From Kitasatospora sp. NBC_01287 (GTDB lineage Bacteria > Actinomycetota > Actinomycetes > Streptomycetales > Streptomycetaceae), in the NCBI RefSeq assembly GCF_026340565.1, contig NZ_JAPEPB010000001.1, forward strand, positions 992,001-1,056,000: a DNA stretch of 64,000 bases. The letters run 5' to 3'. A program made the position numbers and the translations under genes. Below, in pieces: positions 10,406 to 19,222 of this stretch (within the stretch, counting starts at the first letter, position 1; each line of letters begins with the position of its first letter). The notes under the pieces were generated by a model. That model searched no databases and was not told where the DNA came from. It worked only from the letters and a program-made list of their open reading frames with translations.

Positions 10406-11734
10406 ATGGATCTGCTCGACACCCTCACCGCCAAAGGCCTGAACCGCGAGCTCCCCACCCGGGAGGAGGCCCTGGCCGTCCTGGCCACCACCGACGACGA
10501 ACTGCTGGACGTGGTCGCGGCCGCCGGGCGGGTGCGCCGGCAGTGGTTCGGCCGCCGGGTCAAGCTCAACTACCTGGTCAACCTGAAGAGCGGCCTCTGC
10601 CCCGAGGACTGCTCGTACTGCTCCCAGCGGCTGGGGTCCGACACGGGCATCCTGAAGTACACCTGGCTCAAGCCCGACCAGGCCGCCGAGGCCGCCACCG
10701 CCGGGGTCCAGGGCGGTGCCAAGCGGGTCTGCCTGGTGGCCAGCGGACGCGGCCCGACGGACCGCGACATCGACCGGGTCACCAACACCATCGCGGCGAT
10801 CAAGGAGCAGGAGCCGGCCGTCGAGATCTGCGCCTGCCTGGGCCTGCTCTCCGACAACCAGGCCGAGCGGCTGCGCGCGGCGGGCGTCGACGCCTACAAC
10901 CACAACCTGAACACCTCCGAGAACACCTACGGCGGCATCACCACCACCCACACCTACGCGGACCGCGTCGACACCGTGCAGAAGGCGCACGGCGCGGGCC
11001 TGTCGGCCTGCTCCGGGCTGATCGCGGGCATGGGCGAGAGCCCCGAGGACCTGGTGGACGTGGTCTTCGCGCTGCGCGAGCTGGGCTCGGACTCGGTGCC
11101 GGTCAACTTCCTGATCCCGTTCGAGGGCACCCCGCTGGCCAAGGAGTGGCACCTCACCCCGCAGCACTGCCTGCGCATCCTGGCGATGGTGCGGTTCGTG
11201 AACCCGGACGTCGAGGTGCGGATCGCCGGCGGGCGCGAGGTGCACCTGCGCAGCCTGCAGCCGCTGGGCCTGCACATCGCCAATTCGATCTTCCTCGGCG
11301 ACTACCTGACGAGCGAGGGCCAGGCCGGTCAGACCGACCTCGACATGATCAAGGACGCGGGCTTCGAGGTCGAGGGCCAGGGCGAGCGGACCCTCCCCCG
11401 CCACCGGGCGGACGCGGCCGCTGCCGCTGCCTCGGCCGGCGCCACGGTCGGCGGCTGCGGCAGCGGTGGCGGTGGCGGCGTGAGCGCCTGCGGCGGGCAC
11501 GGCGCGGCGGCGGAGTCGGCGCAGGCGGCGGACGGTGCGGGTGCCGGCTGCGGCGGGCACCAGGGCGGCGGCTGCGGGCCGTGCGGCGGGCACCAGGCGC
11601 CGGCTCCGGCGGCCGAGACCGAGACCGGGACCGAGACCGGGACCGGGACCGGGACCGACGGGAACGGCCTGCGTGCCGACCTGGTGCGGGTGCGCCTGCG
11701 CGGTGCCGGCACCGAGCTCGCCCCGAACGCCTGA
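10406..11734 (+). CDS. bioB: Biotin synthase with Cys/His/Gly-rich C-terminal extension
   Basis: Radical-SAM enzyme that inserts sulfur into dethiobiotin. The ATG at 10406 gives 442 residues. The CxxxCxxC cluster motif is C65-PED-C69-SY-C72, followed by the [2Fe-2S]-type barrel (YNHNLNTSE near residue 170, and [10 protein letters not shown] near 272-281). The catalytic barrel ends near residue 330 (GERTLPRHR). After it comes an unusual 110-residue tail with five cysteines and three CGGH motifs in glycine-rich sequence (about 350-396), then a Glu-Thr/Gly-Thr repeat, and finally the ending [20 protein letters not shown]. First gene of bioB-bioA-bioD. A metal-storage or cluster-supply role for the tail is only a guess. 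Confidence 0.95.
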   Translation: MDLLDTLTAKGLNRELPTREEALAVLATTDDELLDVVAAAGRVRRQWFGRRVKLNYLVNLKSGLCPEDCSYCSQRLGSDTGILKYTWLKPDQAAEAATAGVQGGAKRVCLVASGRGPTDRDIDRVTNTIAAIKEQEPAVEICACLGLLSDNQAERLRAAGVDAYNHNLNTSENTYGGITTTHTYADRVDTVQKAHGAGLSACSGLIAGMGESPEDLVDVVFALRELGSDSVPVNFLIPFEGTPLAKEWHLTPQHCLRILAMVRFVNPDVEVRIAGGREVHLRSLQPLGLHIANSIFLGDYLTSEGQAGQTDLDMIKDAGFEVEGQGERTLPRHRADAAAAAASAGATVGGCGSGGGGGVSACGGHGAAAESAQAADGAGAGCGGHQGGGCGPCGGHQAPAPAAETETGTETGTGTGTDGNGLRADLVRVRLRGAGTELAPNA

Positions 11735-11742
11735 GGCTCCTC

Positions 11743-13083
11743 GTGCATCCTGTGACCGATCGTGTGACCGATCCTGTGACCGATCCCCTGACCACTCCTC
11801 AGACCCTGCTCGCCCTCGACCAGGCGCACGTCTGGCACCCGTACGGGCCGATGCCCGGCACCCGGGCGCCCTACCTGGTCGAGTCGGCCGCCGGGGTGCG
11901 GCTGCGGCTGGCCGAGCCGGCCGGCGGGCACCGCGAGCTGGTCGACGGCATGTCCTCCTGGTGGGCGGCCGTGCACGGCTACAACCACCCGGTGCTCAAC
12001 GAGGCGATCCGCGAGCAACTGGGGCGGATGAGCCACGTGATGTTCGGCGGGCTCACCCATGAGCCCGCCGTCCGGCTGGCCGCCACCCTGGTGGAGATCA
12101 CCCCCGAGCCGCTGCAGCACGTCTTCCTCTCCGACTCCGGGTCGGTCGCGGTCGAGGTCGCGATGAAGATGTGCCTGCAGTACTGGCGCTCGGTCGGGCG
12201 CCCCGGCAAGCAGCGGCTGCTCACCTGGCGCGGCGGCTACCACGGCGACACCTTCCACCCGATGTCGGTCTGCGACCCCGAGGGCGGGATGCACCAGCTC
12301 TGGGGCGGGGTGCTGCCGCGCCAGCTGTTCGCCGCCGAGCCGCCCGCCGGTTTCGACGCGGAGCCGGACCCGGCCTACGCGGCCTCGCTGGCCGAGCTCA
12401 TCGAGCGGCACGCCGGCGAACTGGCCGCCGTGATCGTCGAGCCGGTGGTGCAGGGCGCCGGCGGCATGCGCTTCCACTCCCCCGGCTACCTGCGGCTGCT
12501 GCGCGAACTCTGCGACCGGCACGAGGTCCTGCTGGTCTTCGACGAGATCGCCACCGGCTTCGGCCGCAGCGGCGCGCTCTTCGCCGCCGACCACGCGGGT
12601 GTCTCACCCGATGTGATGTGCCTGGGCAAGGCGCTCACCGGCGGCTACCTGAGCATGGCCGCCACCCTGTGCACCGCCGAGGTGGCCGACGGGATCAGCC
12701 GCGGCGAGGTGCCGGTGCTGGCGCACGGGCCGACCTTCATGGGCAACCCGCTGGCCTCGGCCGTCGCCAACGCCTCGATCGGGCTGCTGCTCGGCCAGGA
12801 CTGGCAGAGCGAGGTCAAGCGGATCGAGACCGGCCTGCGCGAGGGCCTGGCGGAGGCCGCCGACCTGCCGGGTGTCGCGGACGTCCGGGTGCTCGGCGCC
12901 ATCGGCGTGGTCCAACTCGACCACCCGGTGGACATGGTGGCGGCCACCGAGGCCGCCGCCCGCGAGGGCGTCTGGCTGCGGCCCTTCCGGGACCTGATCT
13001 ACACCATGCCGCCGTACGTCACGGGCGAGGAGGACCTGGCCCGGATCAGTGCCGCGGTGCGCGCGGCGGCACTGGCAGGCTGA
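11743..13083 (+). CDS. bioA: Adenosylmethionine-8-amino-7-oxononanoate aminotransferase
   Basis: PLP aminotransferase making 7,8-diaminopelargonate from 8-amino-7-oxononanoate with SAM as amino donor. Class-III motifs: HVWHPYGPM (about residue 27-35), [42 protein letters not shown], and the PLP lysine in [12 protein letters not shown]. The start is uncertain: GTG codons at 11743, 11752, 11764 and 11776 lie in a near-perfect 12-bp repeat encoding V-T-D-P/R. The first is taken because TGAGG, formed by the bioB stop, lies 7 bases before it; this gives 446 residues and implies translational coupling to bioB. The true start could be up to 15 codons later. Confidence 0.93.
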   Translation: MHPVTDRVTDPVTDPLTTPQTLLALDQAHVWHPYGPMPGTRAPYLVESAAGVRLRLAEPAGGHRELVDGMSSWWAAVHGYNHPVLNEAIREQLGRMSHVMFGGLTHEPAVRLAATLVEITPEPLQHVFLSDSGSVAVEVAMKMCLQYWRSVGRPGKQRLLTWRGGYHGDTFHPMSVCDPEGGMHQLWGGVLPRQLFAAEPPAGFDAEPDPAYAASLAELIERHAGELAAVIVEPVVQGAGGMRFHSPGYLRLLRELCDRHEVLLVFDEIATGFGRSGALFAADHAGVSPDVMCLGKALTGGYLSMAATLCTAEVADGISRGEVPVLAHGPTFMGNPLASAVANASIGLLLGQDWQSEVKRIETGLREGLAEAADLPGVADVRVLGAIGVVQLDHPVDMVAATEAAAREGVWLRPFRDLIYTMPPYVTGEEDLARISAAVRAAALAG

Positions 13084-13120
13084 GACACAGGCTGCGAACC
13101 ACGATGACTGGAGTTCTCGC

Positions 13121-13858
13121 ATGAGTCGGGTGCTGTTCGTGACCGGCACCAACACCGAGGTCGGCAAGACCGCCGTGACGGCGGCCGTGGCGGCGCTGGC
13201 GGTGCGCGCCGGGCTGCGCACGGCGGTGCTGAAACCGGGCCAGACCGGGGTGGCCCCGGGCGAACCCGGGGACGCCGAGGAGGTCGTGCGGCTACTCGGT
13301 CCCGCCGGGGCCCGGCTGACCACCCGCGAACTGGTCCGCTACCCCGAGCCGCTCTCGCCCGAGCGGGCCGGGCTGCGCTCCGGGCTACCGTTTCTGACGG
13401 TCCCTCAGTTCGTCGGCGCGGTCGAAGAACTGACGGACAGTCATGACCTGGTGCTGGTCGAGGGCGCGGGCGGCCTGCTGGTCCGCTACGACGCCGACGG
13501 GCTAACCCTGGCGGACCTGGCCCAGTCGGTGGCCGGGGCCGAACTGCTCCTGGTGGCCCACCCCGGGCTCGGCACGCTCAGCATCACGGCGCTCTCCGCC
13601 GAGGCGCTGCGGGCCCGCAAGCTGGCCTGCGCCGGTGTGGTGATCGGCAGTTGGCCCAGCGAGCCGGACCTCGCCACCCGCTGCAACCTGGCCGACCTGC
13701 CGGTGGCCGCGCGGGCCCCGCTGCTGGGCGCGCTGCCCCTCGGCGCACCGGGCGCCGCGGACTTCGCCGCGCTGGCCGCGACCTCGCTGGCGCCGGAACT
13801 CGGCGGGCGGTGGGACGCGGCGGCGTTCACCGAGGCGCACGCGGTGCCGTTCGCCTGA
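13121..13858 (+). CDS. bioD: Dethiobiotin synthetase
   Basis: ATP-dependent carboxylase that closes the ureido ring of biotin, 245 residues from the ATG at 13121 (MSRVLFVTGTNTEVGKT). The P-loop GTNTEVGKT sits at about residue 9-17 and K-P-x-Q-T (LKPGQTG) near 40-46; EGAGGLLVRYD near 117-127 is the second nucleotide/substrate loop. ACTGGAG upstream is the ribosome-binding site. It follows bioA after 37 bp in the same operon. It is convergent with the next GNAT gene. Confidence 0.93.
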   Translation: MSRVLFVTGTNTEVGKTAVTAAVAALAVRAGLRTAVLKPGQTGVAPGEPGDAEEVVRLLGPAGARLTTRELVRYPEPLSPERAGLRSGLPFLTVPQFVGAVEELTDSHDLVLVEGAGGLLVRYDADGLTLADLAQSVAGAELLLVAHPGLGTLSITALSAEALRARKLACAGVVIGSWPSEPDLATRCNLADLPVAARAPLLGALPLGAPGAADFAALAATSLAPELGGRWDAAAFTEAHAVPFA

Positions 13859-13933
13859 CGCGTGCCCGGCCGGGGCGAGGAGCCGACGCGGGCTCCCGCC
13901 GGCTGCGACCGAGCTGACGGCCCCGATCGCGGC

Positions 13934-14359
13934 CTACTCCACCAGCGGCTTCACCCAGCGGCGCCAGCGGTCCTCGCGGTGGTAGCCGGCGGCGTCCCAG
14001 GTGCGCTTGCCCGCTTCGTTGCGCTCCAGCACCATCGCGTCGGCGCGGCGGCCGCCGAGCGCGGCGAAGCGTTCCTCCGCGGCCGCCAGCAGCGCGGCGC
14101 CGATGCCCTGGCGGCGGTGGTCCGGGTCGACCGCGAGGCGGTAGAGCGAGGCGCGCCAGCCGTCCCAGCCCGCGATCACGGTGCCGACGGGCGCGCCGTC
14201 GCGCTCGGCGACCAGCAGGGCCTCGGGGTCACGCGCCAGCAGCCGGGCGACCCCGGCCGGATCGTCGGTGATGCTGGTCCCCTCGGCGGCGCGGGCCCAG
14301 AAGGCCAGCAGGTCGGGGATCTCGTCGGTGGTGGCGAAACGGATGATCAGATCGTTCAT
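13934..14359 (-). CDS. GNAT-family N-acetyltransferase
   Basis: Compact single-domain acetyltransferase, 141 residues, beginning MNDLIIRFATTDEIPDLLAFW. The acetyl-CoA loop is clear: LAVDPDHRRQGIGAALLAA near residue 73-91, then ADAMVLERNEAGKRTWDAAGYHRE with the conserved N-x-x-A-x-x-x-Y arrangement near 104-127. The substrate is unknown; the small size fits free amino acid or small-molecule acetylation. It is followed on the same strand by a methyltransferase gene upstream at 14443-15138, so the pair may be co-transcribed. Confidence 0.88.
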   Translation of the reverse strand: MNDLIIRFATTDEIPDLLAFWARAAEGTSITDDPAGVARLLARDPEALLVAERDGAPVGTVIAGWDGWRASLYRLAVDPDHRRQGIGAALLAAAEERFAALGGRRADAMVLERNEAGKRTWDAAGYHREDRWRRWVKPLVE

Positions 14360-14396
14360 CCCCCGGTCCTACCACCCGGTGCCGTCGCGCCCGCAG

Positions 14397-14459
14397 GGAT
14401 TCCAGCTGCCGGACAGGGGATCCCGGCTGCCGAACAAGGGCTTCAGCTGCCGGACAACC
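14397..14459. repeat. Threefold imperfect repeat at methyltransferase 3' end
   Basis: Three imperfect copies of a unit of about 21 bp (core AGCTGCCGGACA or GGCTGCCGAACA followed by AGGG) run in tandem. The last copy covers the final codons and stop of the methyltransferase gene, so its 3' end appears to have been duplicated twice into the intergenic space. Confidence 0.6.
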
Positions 14460-15138
14460 GCCAGACCGTGGTGTGCTTCACCGCTCGGTCCTCCAGGTCC
14501 GCCAGCACCGGCACCTCGTACTCGGCGAGCGCCGTGAACCGCTCGCGCGGCAGGTAGGCCCGTCCCGGATCGCCCACCAGCACCAGCGCGCCGCGCGCGT
14601 GCGCCCGCTCCAGGAACGGCAGGAAGCGGGCGGCCATCGCGCGCTCGTAGAAGACGTCACCGGCCAGCACCACCTCGGCCGGCCCGCCGTCGCCGTCCAG
14701 CAGGTCCGCGAACTCGGCCGCGATCCGCACCCCGTTGGCCGCCGCGTTGAGCCCGATCGCCGCCACCGCGTAGGAGTCGATCTCCGCCGCCCGCACGCTG
14801 CCGGCCCCGCTCAGCGCCGCCGCCACCCCCACCAAGCCCGAGCCGGCCGCGAGGTCGAGCACGGCCCGCCCGGCCACCAGTTCGGGGTGGTCCAGCACGT
14901 AGCGGGCGACGCCGAGCCCACCGGCCCAGGCGAACGCCCAGAACGGCGGCGGCAGTCCGATCTCACCGCGCGCCGACTCGGTGCGCTCCCACAGCTCGAT
15001 CGCCTCATCCGCCAGGTGCAGGCTGATCTCCGGCACGAACGGGACCGGTGACAGCCGGGTCTGTGCGCGGACGAACGCCGGCAGCGCGGCGGCGTCCTCC
15101 TGCTGCCGGTCGACCTGGGAACCACTGGGACCGGGCAA
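14443..15138 (-). CDS. Class I SAM-dependent methyltransferase
   Basis: 231-residue Rossmann methyltransferase. Motif I is VLDLAAGSGLVGVAAA (about residue 92-107), motif II acid E in AAEIDSYAVAAIGLNA (about 117-132), and a post-motif AGDVFYE near 160-166. The sequence PPPFWAFAWAGGLGVARYV before motif I is the hallmark of the EtfB-lysine/METTL20-like protein methyltransferases also annotated as nicotinamide N-methyltransferase-like. The target is therefore likely a protein lysine, but this is family inference. Likely in one unit with the downstream GNAT gene. Confidence 0.85.
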   Translation of the reverse strand: MPGPSGSQVDRQQEDAAALPAFVRAQTRLSPVPFVPEISLHLADEAIELWERTESARGEIGLPPPFWAFAWAGGLGVARYVLDHPELVAGRAVLDLAAGSGLVGVAAALSGAGSVRAAEIDSYAVAAIGLNAAANGVRIAAEFADLLDGDGGPAEVVLAGDVFYERAMAARFLPFLERAHARGALVLVGDPGRAYLPRERFTALAEYEVPVLADLEDRAVKHTTVWRLSGS

Positions 15139-15220
15139 GGCGCTCTCCTCTGTTCACCGTGCTGCCCCGACCCTAGTGCACCCGCCGACCCCGCCGACCC
15201 CGCCGGCTTCCCGCAGCGCC

Positions 15221-15280
15221 CTGCCGGAGCCCGCCGGAGCAAGCCGGAGCAAGCCGAAGCCCGCCGAAGCCCGCCGGAGC
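15221..15280. repeat. Six tandem 10-bp repeats (CxGCCGGAGC) upstream of ROK gene
   Basis: Six 10-bp units in perfect register, ending GCCGGAGC or GCCGAAGC. They lie in the 376-bp region between the divergent methyltransferase and ROK genes, which otherwise shows no gene. They might be multimeric protein-binding sites or slippage products. Confidence 0.7.
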
Positions 15281-15514
15281 TCGCTGACGCCTCGTCAACC
15301 GGTCGCGTCCCGCACCGGCCGCCCGGGGCGGCCGGTAGGTCAACTTTCGATACCGAACCGGTCATGAGCTGCGCATTTACTCGCGGCCCCGATGCCTCAC
15401 GGGTACGATCCGGCTGACGCCCTCCGGCCTGCGGCTCACCCCCGCGGCGCCGGTGCGGCGCCGGTGTCGCGCCGGACGGCCCGTGCGGCGGAGCACCGGG
15501 GGGCTGGCGCGCAC

Positions 15515-16720
15515 GTGTCATCGCGCGCCAACGCAGTCGCGCGAACGCGGAAAGGCAGCGTCTTGGCGGATCGGCTCACCGGAGGGGACTCCTCCCTGCT
15601 GCGTCGGATCAACGCCGCGGTCACCCTGCGCTCCCTGCGCGACGGCCAGGCCGTGACGCTGACCCAACTGGTCGGCGAGACCGGGCTGTCCCGGCCCACC
15701 GTCGAGGGCGTGATCGAGGGCCTGATCGAGTCCGGCCTGGTCGCCGAGGTGGACGCGACCCAGGAGAGCGGCCGCCAGCGCGGCCGCCCCGCCCGCTGGT
15801 ACCGGTTCAGGGCCGAGGCCGGGCACACCCTGGGCATCGAGATCGGGGTGCACGCGGTGCGCGTCGTGCTCGCCGACCTGACCGGCCGCCAGTTGGAGAG
15901 CTACGCCCGCCCTGTCGACGAGGCGCTCGACGCCGAGGAGCGCCTGGGTGCGGTGCGTGCCACCGTCGCCGAGGTGCTGCGCAAGGCCGGGATCTCCCGG
16001 GACAACCTCTGGGCGGTGGGCGTCGGCAGCCCCGGCATCGTGGACCGCGACGGCTCGGTGCGGCTGGGCACCGCGATGCCCGGCTGGACCGGCCTCGACC
16101 TCGGCGCCCGGCTGCGCCGCTCGTTCCGCTGCCCGGTACTGATCGAGAACGACGCCAACCTGGCCGCCATCGCGGAGCACTGGCAGGGCGCGGCGGTCGG
16201 CATGGGCGACGTGGTCTTCGTGCTGGCAGGCCTGAGCCCCGGCGCCGGCTCGCTGATCAACGGCCGGCTGCACCGCGGCTTCGGCGGCGCGGCCGGCGAG
16301 ATCGGCGCCCTGCACCTGCTGGGCCAGGAGGCCACTCCCGAGCGCCTGCTCTCCACCACCGGCAAGCCGCTCGACCCGCTGGACGAGGCCGCCGTCGCCC
16401 GCGTCCTCACGCTGGCCCGCGAGGGCGACCAGGTGGCCAGGGTCGCGATGGACCGCTTCCTTACCCGCCTGGTGCACGACGTGGCCGCGCTGGTGCTGGC
16501 GATCGATCCGCAACTGGTGGTGGTCGGCGGCTGGGCGGCGGGCCTGGACGACGTGCTGGAGCCGCTGCGCGAGCAGTTGGCGCTCTACTGCCTGCGCGCG
16601 CCCGAGGTGGCGCTCTCCACGCTGGGCGAGGACGTGGTGGCGCTGGGCGCGCTGCGGGTGGCGCTGGACCAGGTCGAGGAGCAGCTGTTCGCGGTGGACC
16701 AGCCGGTGGCGCGGGGGTAG
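15515..16720 (+). CDS. ROK-family transcriptional regulator
   Basis: 401-residue repressor/kinase-fold protein. N-terminal winged helix near residue 27-65 (VTLTQLVGETGLSRPTVEGVIEGL), followed by a ROK sugar-kinase fold with the phosphate loop LGIEIGVHAVRVVLADLTG, VGVGSPGIVDRDG, and IENDANLAAIAEH. The usual ROK zinc motif ExGH...CxCGxxGC is absent; the equivalent stretch reads GEIGALHLLGQEATPERLL, so this is a non-zinc ROK regulator. The start is uncertain: GTG 15515 (VSSRANAVAR) is taken, but GTG 15560 or TTG 15563, just after AAAGG, would remove about 15 residues. The effector is unknown; a sugar is likely. Confidence 0.85.
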   Translation: MSSRANAVARTRKGSVLADRLTGGDSSLLRRINAAVTLRSLRDGQAVTLTQLVGETGLSRPTVEGVIEGLIESGLVAEVDATQESGRQRGRPARWYRFRAEAGHTLGIEIGVHAVRVVLADLTGRQLESYARPVDEALDAEERLGAVRATVAEVLRKAGISRDNLWAVGVGSPGIVDRDGSVRLGTAMPGWTGLDLGARLRRSFRCPVLIENDANLAAIAEHWQGAAVGMGDVVFVLAGLSPGAGSLINGRLHRGFGGAAGEIGALHLLGQEATPERLLSTTGKPLDPLDEAAVARVLTLAREGDQVARVAMDRFLTRLVHDVAALVLAIDPQLVVVGGWAAGLDDVLEPLREQLALYCLRAPEVALSTLGEDVVALGALRVALDQVEEQLFAVDQPVARG

Positions 16721-16735
16721 GCGCCGAGCCACGCG

Positions 16736-16788
16736 CCACGCGATGAGGCCCTGAACCCGCCGGTGCGGGTCAGGGCCTCATCGCGTGG
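16736..16788. terminator. Strong bidirectional terminator
   Basis: Inverted repeat with 22-bp arms (CCACGCGATGAGGCCC... and its complement, one bulged base) around an 8- to 9-base loop, placed between the convergent ROK and GntR genes. Downstream, 16788-16830 holds short GGTTCGGGGT-like direct repeats. Confidence 0.85.
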
Positions 16789-16833
16789 TTCGGGGTGGTT
16801 CGCGTGGTTCGGGGTGGCTCGGGGTGCTCCCGC

Positions 16834-17613
16834 TCAGGAGGCGGTGCGGATCGCGCTCACCGGGGTGACCTCGACCAGGCCGGTCTCCCCGAAGGTCAGC
16901 CGGCAGGTGTCGGCACGGTAGGTGGAGACGGCCAGGGCCGCAAGCCGGCCGGCCGAGGCGTACTGGGTGGTGACCACCAGCACCGGGGTACCCGGCGGAC
17001 GCTGCAGCAGACCGGCCTCCTCGGCCTCGGCGACGCCGAGCTCGACCGCCCGCGACTCGCCGTCCACGGTCAGCCGCTCCAGACGGCGCAGCACCACGCG
17101 GGCCTGCTCCTCGCCCTCGGCCGCCGCACCCGAAAGCCGGATCTCGGGCACCTGCTCCAGCGCCTCCTCGGCCACGCGCAGCAGCTCGGTGGCCACGATC
17201 TGCCCCTGCTCGACCCGCAACCGGCGCACCGTGTGCACCAGCGCGCCGACCTCGACGCCGAGCGCCTTGGCCAGCCGCTCGGGGGCGGCCACGCTCACGC
17301 AGTCGACCGGCTGCCAGGCCTGCTCGCGGCTGCTGCCAGGCCAGCCCTCCTCGCGCCGGCTGACCGGGACACCGACCCGCGGCGCGGCGACCAGGGTGCC
17401 GATGCCGCGCCGGCGGACCAGGCGGCCCTCCAGCTCCAGCTGGTCGAGCGCCTGGCGCAGCGTGGCCCGGGCCACGCCGAAGCGGGCGGAGAGCTCGCGC
17501 TCGTTGGGGATCACCTGGCCGGTGGAGAACTCCGAGTCGATGGCGCGCAGCAGCACCGTGCGCAGGTGCCAGTACTTCGGCTCCGGTACCGCCGTGAGCT
17601 GAGCTGTCCCCAC
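16834..17613 (-). CDS. GntR-family transcriptional regulator (HutC/UTRA type)
   Basis: 259-residue DNA-binding regulator. GTG at 17613 is chosen because GGAGG lies 5 bases upstream (protein starts VGTAQLTAVPEPKYW); GTG 17625 is possible. The N-terminal winged helix covers about residue 13-80: PNERELSARFGVARATLRQAL with the recognition helix, then LVRRRGIGTLVA (wing). The C-terminal UTRA-like effector domain (about 90-250) includes TELLRVAEEALEQVPEI and VLVVTTQYASAGR. Such regulators commonly respond to amino sugars or other sugars. An AT-rich stretch at 17740-17790 (TTTATTAAAGG) upstream probably contains its promoter. The nearby ROK gene suggests sugar-linked control, but no target is visible. 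Confidence 0.87.
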   Translation of the reverse strand: MGTAQLTAVPEPKYWHLRTVLLRAIDSEFSTGQVIPNERELSARFGVARATLRQALDQLELEGRLVRRRGIGTLVAAPRVGVPVSRREEGWPGSSREQAWQPVDCVSVAAPERLAKALGVEVGALVHTVRRLRVEQGQIVATELLRVAEEALEQVPEIRLSGAAAEGEEQARVVLRRLERLTVDGESRAVELGVAEAEEAGLLQRPPGTPVLVVTTQYASAGRLAALAVSTYRADTCRLTFGETGLVEVTPVSAIRTAS

Positions 17614-17914
17614 CGTGTCCTCCACCCTGTCCGACCGTCGACCGCTGTGGACGGGACCGCCGGCATCCTGAAGGTCCGGGGGGTGTCCGGTCGTCCCTGC
17701 CGCGCTCCGCGGTCGCGTTCCGCCAGGTGGGGACTCGGACTTTATCCGTCCTTCTTTATTAAAGGTCTTTGCAGTAAGTGACCCTAGGTGGTCCGCCGGG
17801 AGATGGTCAAGACCAATGGCACGCCTTGGCCGCGCTGCGACATGTCTTTCATGTCCCATTCACGATCCGCCCGCCATGGACGATCGCGGACGGCGGGCCG
17901 GGTAGGCTTCCCAC

Positions 17915-18730
17915 GTGATCGTCGTAACCACTGCCAACGTCAACGGGATTCGCGCCGCCGCCAAGAAGGGCTTCATCGAGTGGCTCGCGGCCACCGGGGC
18001 GGACGTCGTCTGCCTCCAGGAGGTCCGCGCCGAGAGCGGCCAACTCCCGCCGGAGCTGCGTGAGTTGGATGGCTGGCACGCCTTCTGGGCGCCGGCCGCG
18101 GCCAAGGGCAGGGCCGGCGTCGCCGTGCTGTCGCGCACCGAGCCGACGCGCACCCGGATCGGGTTCGGCTCGACCGAATTCGACAATTCGGGCAGGTACC
18201 TCGAAATCGACCTCCCCGGCCTGACCGTCGCCAGCCTCTACCTCCCCTCCGGCGAGGTCGGCACCGAGCGCCAGGACGAGAAGGAACGCTTCATGGCCGA
18301 GTTCCTCACCCACCTCACCGACCTGCGCACCCGCGCCGCCGCCGACGGCCGCGAGGTCGTGGTCTGCGGCGACTGGAACATCGCCCACCAGGAGGCCGAC
18401 CTCAAGAACTGGAAGGCCAACCAGAAGTCCGCCGGCTTCCTCCCCGAGGAGCGCGCCTGGCTGACCCGCGTCCTGGACGAAGCAGGCTACGTCGACGTGG
18501 TCCGCCGGCTGCACCCCGAGCAGACCGGCCCCTACACCTGGTGGTCCTACCGCGGCCGCGCCTTCGACAACGACTCCGGCTGGCGGATCGACGCACACTT
18601 TACAAGCCCTGGCCTAGCTGAACGAGCGCTCTGGACGAAGACCGAGAAGGCCGCCACCCACGCCGAGCGCTGGTCCGACCACGCTCCCGTGACCGTCGCG
18701 TACGAGTACCCAGCTCACGACCTCGGATGA
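17915..18730 (+). CDS. xthA: Exodeoxyribonuclease III
   Basis: Mg-dependent AP endonuclease/3'-exonuclease of base-excision repair, 271 residues from the GTG at 17915. Endonuclease/exonuclease/phosphatase motifs are in order: TTANVNGIRAA (about residue 5-15), VVCLQEVRA (about 31-39), catalytic CGDWNIAHQEADLKNWK (about 149-165), WRIDAHFTSP (about 222-231), and the terminal ERWSDHAPV with the Asp-His pair (about 251-259). A single, well-conserved gene, divergent from the GntR gene. Confidence 0.94.
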   Translation: MIVVTTANVNGIRAAAKKGFIEWLAATGADVVCLQEVRAESGQLPPELRELDGWHAFWAPAAAKGRAGVAVLSRTEPTRTRIGFGSTEFDNSGRYLEIDLPGLTVASLYLPSGEVGTERQDEKERFMAEFLTHLTDLRTRAAADGREVVVCGDWNIAHQEADLKNWKANQKSAGFLPEERAWLTRVLDEAGYVDVVRRLHPEQTGPYTWWSYRGRAFDNDSGWRIDAHFTSPGLAERALWTKTEKAATHAERWSDHAPVTVAYEYPAHDLG

Positions 18731-19166
18731 AATCGGGTTCGGGGCGTGCCTGCCTGGCGGTTCGGCTGGTCGGTGATCAGCAGGCGGTGGGTCGGGCGAG
18801 TACCAGTTCTGTGCTCGGCTTGTGCCGGGTGGCCCGTCGGGCGGCGCGGTCGCAGACGAGGCCGGCGACGGCCAGGTGTCGGGGTAGGTCTCGCGTCAGC
18901 CGATGAAGCGCTGACGATGCGTCAGCCCACTTGGCCGCCCCGCGCCTTCAGCACGGACCCGCTCGATGTCGGCCTGCGCCTGGCGATGACTACAATGGAC
19001 ATCCGCATGCCCGGCACCGACGGCCTGACCGCCACCGCCGCCATCTGCGCCGACCCCGACCTCTCCGGACGTCGCCACCGAAGGCCTCCCGGCCACCTGC
19101 GTCGCAGTGAAGCCCCTCGAATCCGCAGCGAATTCGGCGACCGGCAGCACCCGCGGCAGACGGCAT
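18731..19166. other. Gene-poor stretch with decayed sequence
   Basis: No intact gene. It contains a response-regulator fragment (separate entry) and, on the minus strand near 18780-18895, an open stretch (LTRDLPRHLAVAGLVCDRAA...) that I could not assign. This marks the left edge of the rearranged zone. Confidence 0.5.
18986..19069 (+). pseudogene. Fragment of NarL-type response regulator receiver domain
   Basis: A 20-odd-codon stretch reads MTTMDIRMPGTDGLTATAAI followed by CADPDLSG: the phosphoacceptor D, the RMPGxDGL signature and start of the next helix of NarL/FixJ-type receivers. Sequence on both sides does not continue the domain, so it is a relic. Confidence 0.6.
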
Positions 19167-19208
19167 GGCCGGGGGCCGGGCCGAGGAGATCCGGCCCGGC
19201 CCCCGGCC
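19167..19208. terminator. Hairpin terminator after GH28 fragment
   Basis: Perfect 17-bp arms (19167-19183 and 19192-19208) with an 8-base loop, 15 bp after the stop of the minus-strand GH28 remnant. Confidence 0.75.
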
Positions 19209-19222
19209 GTCGTCCGCGCGGG

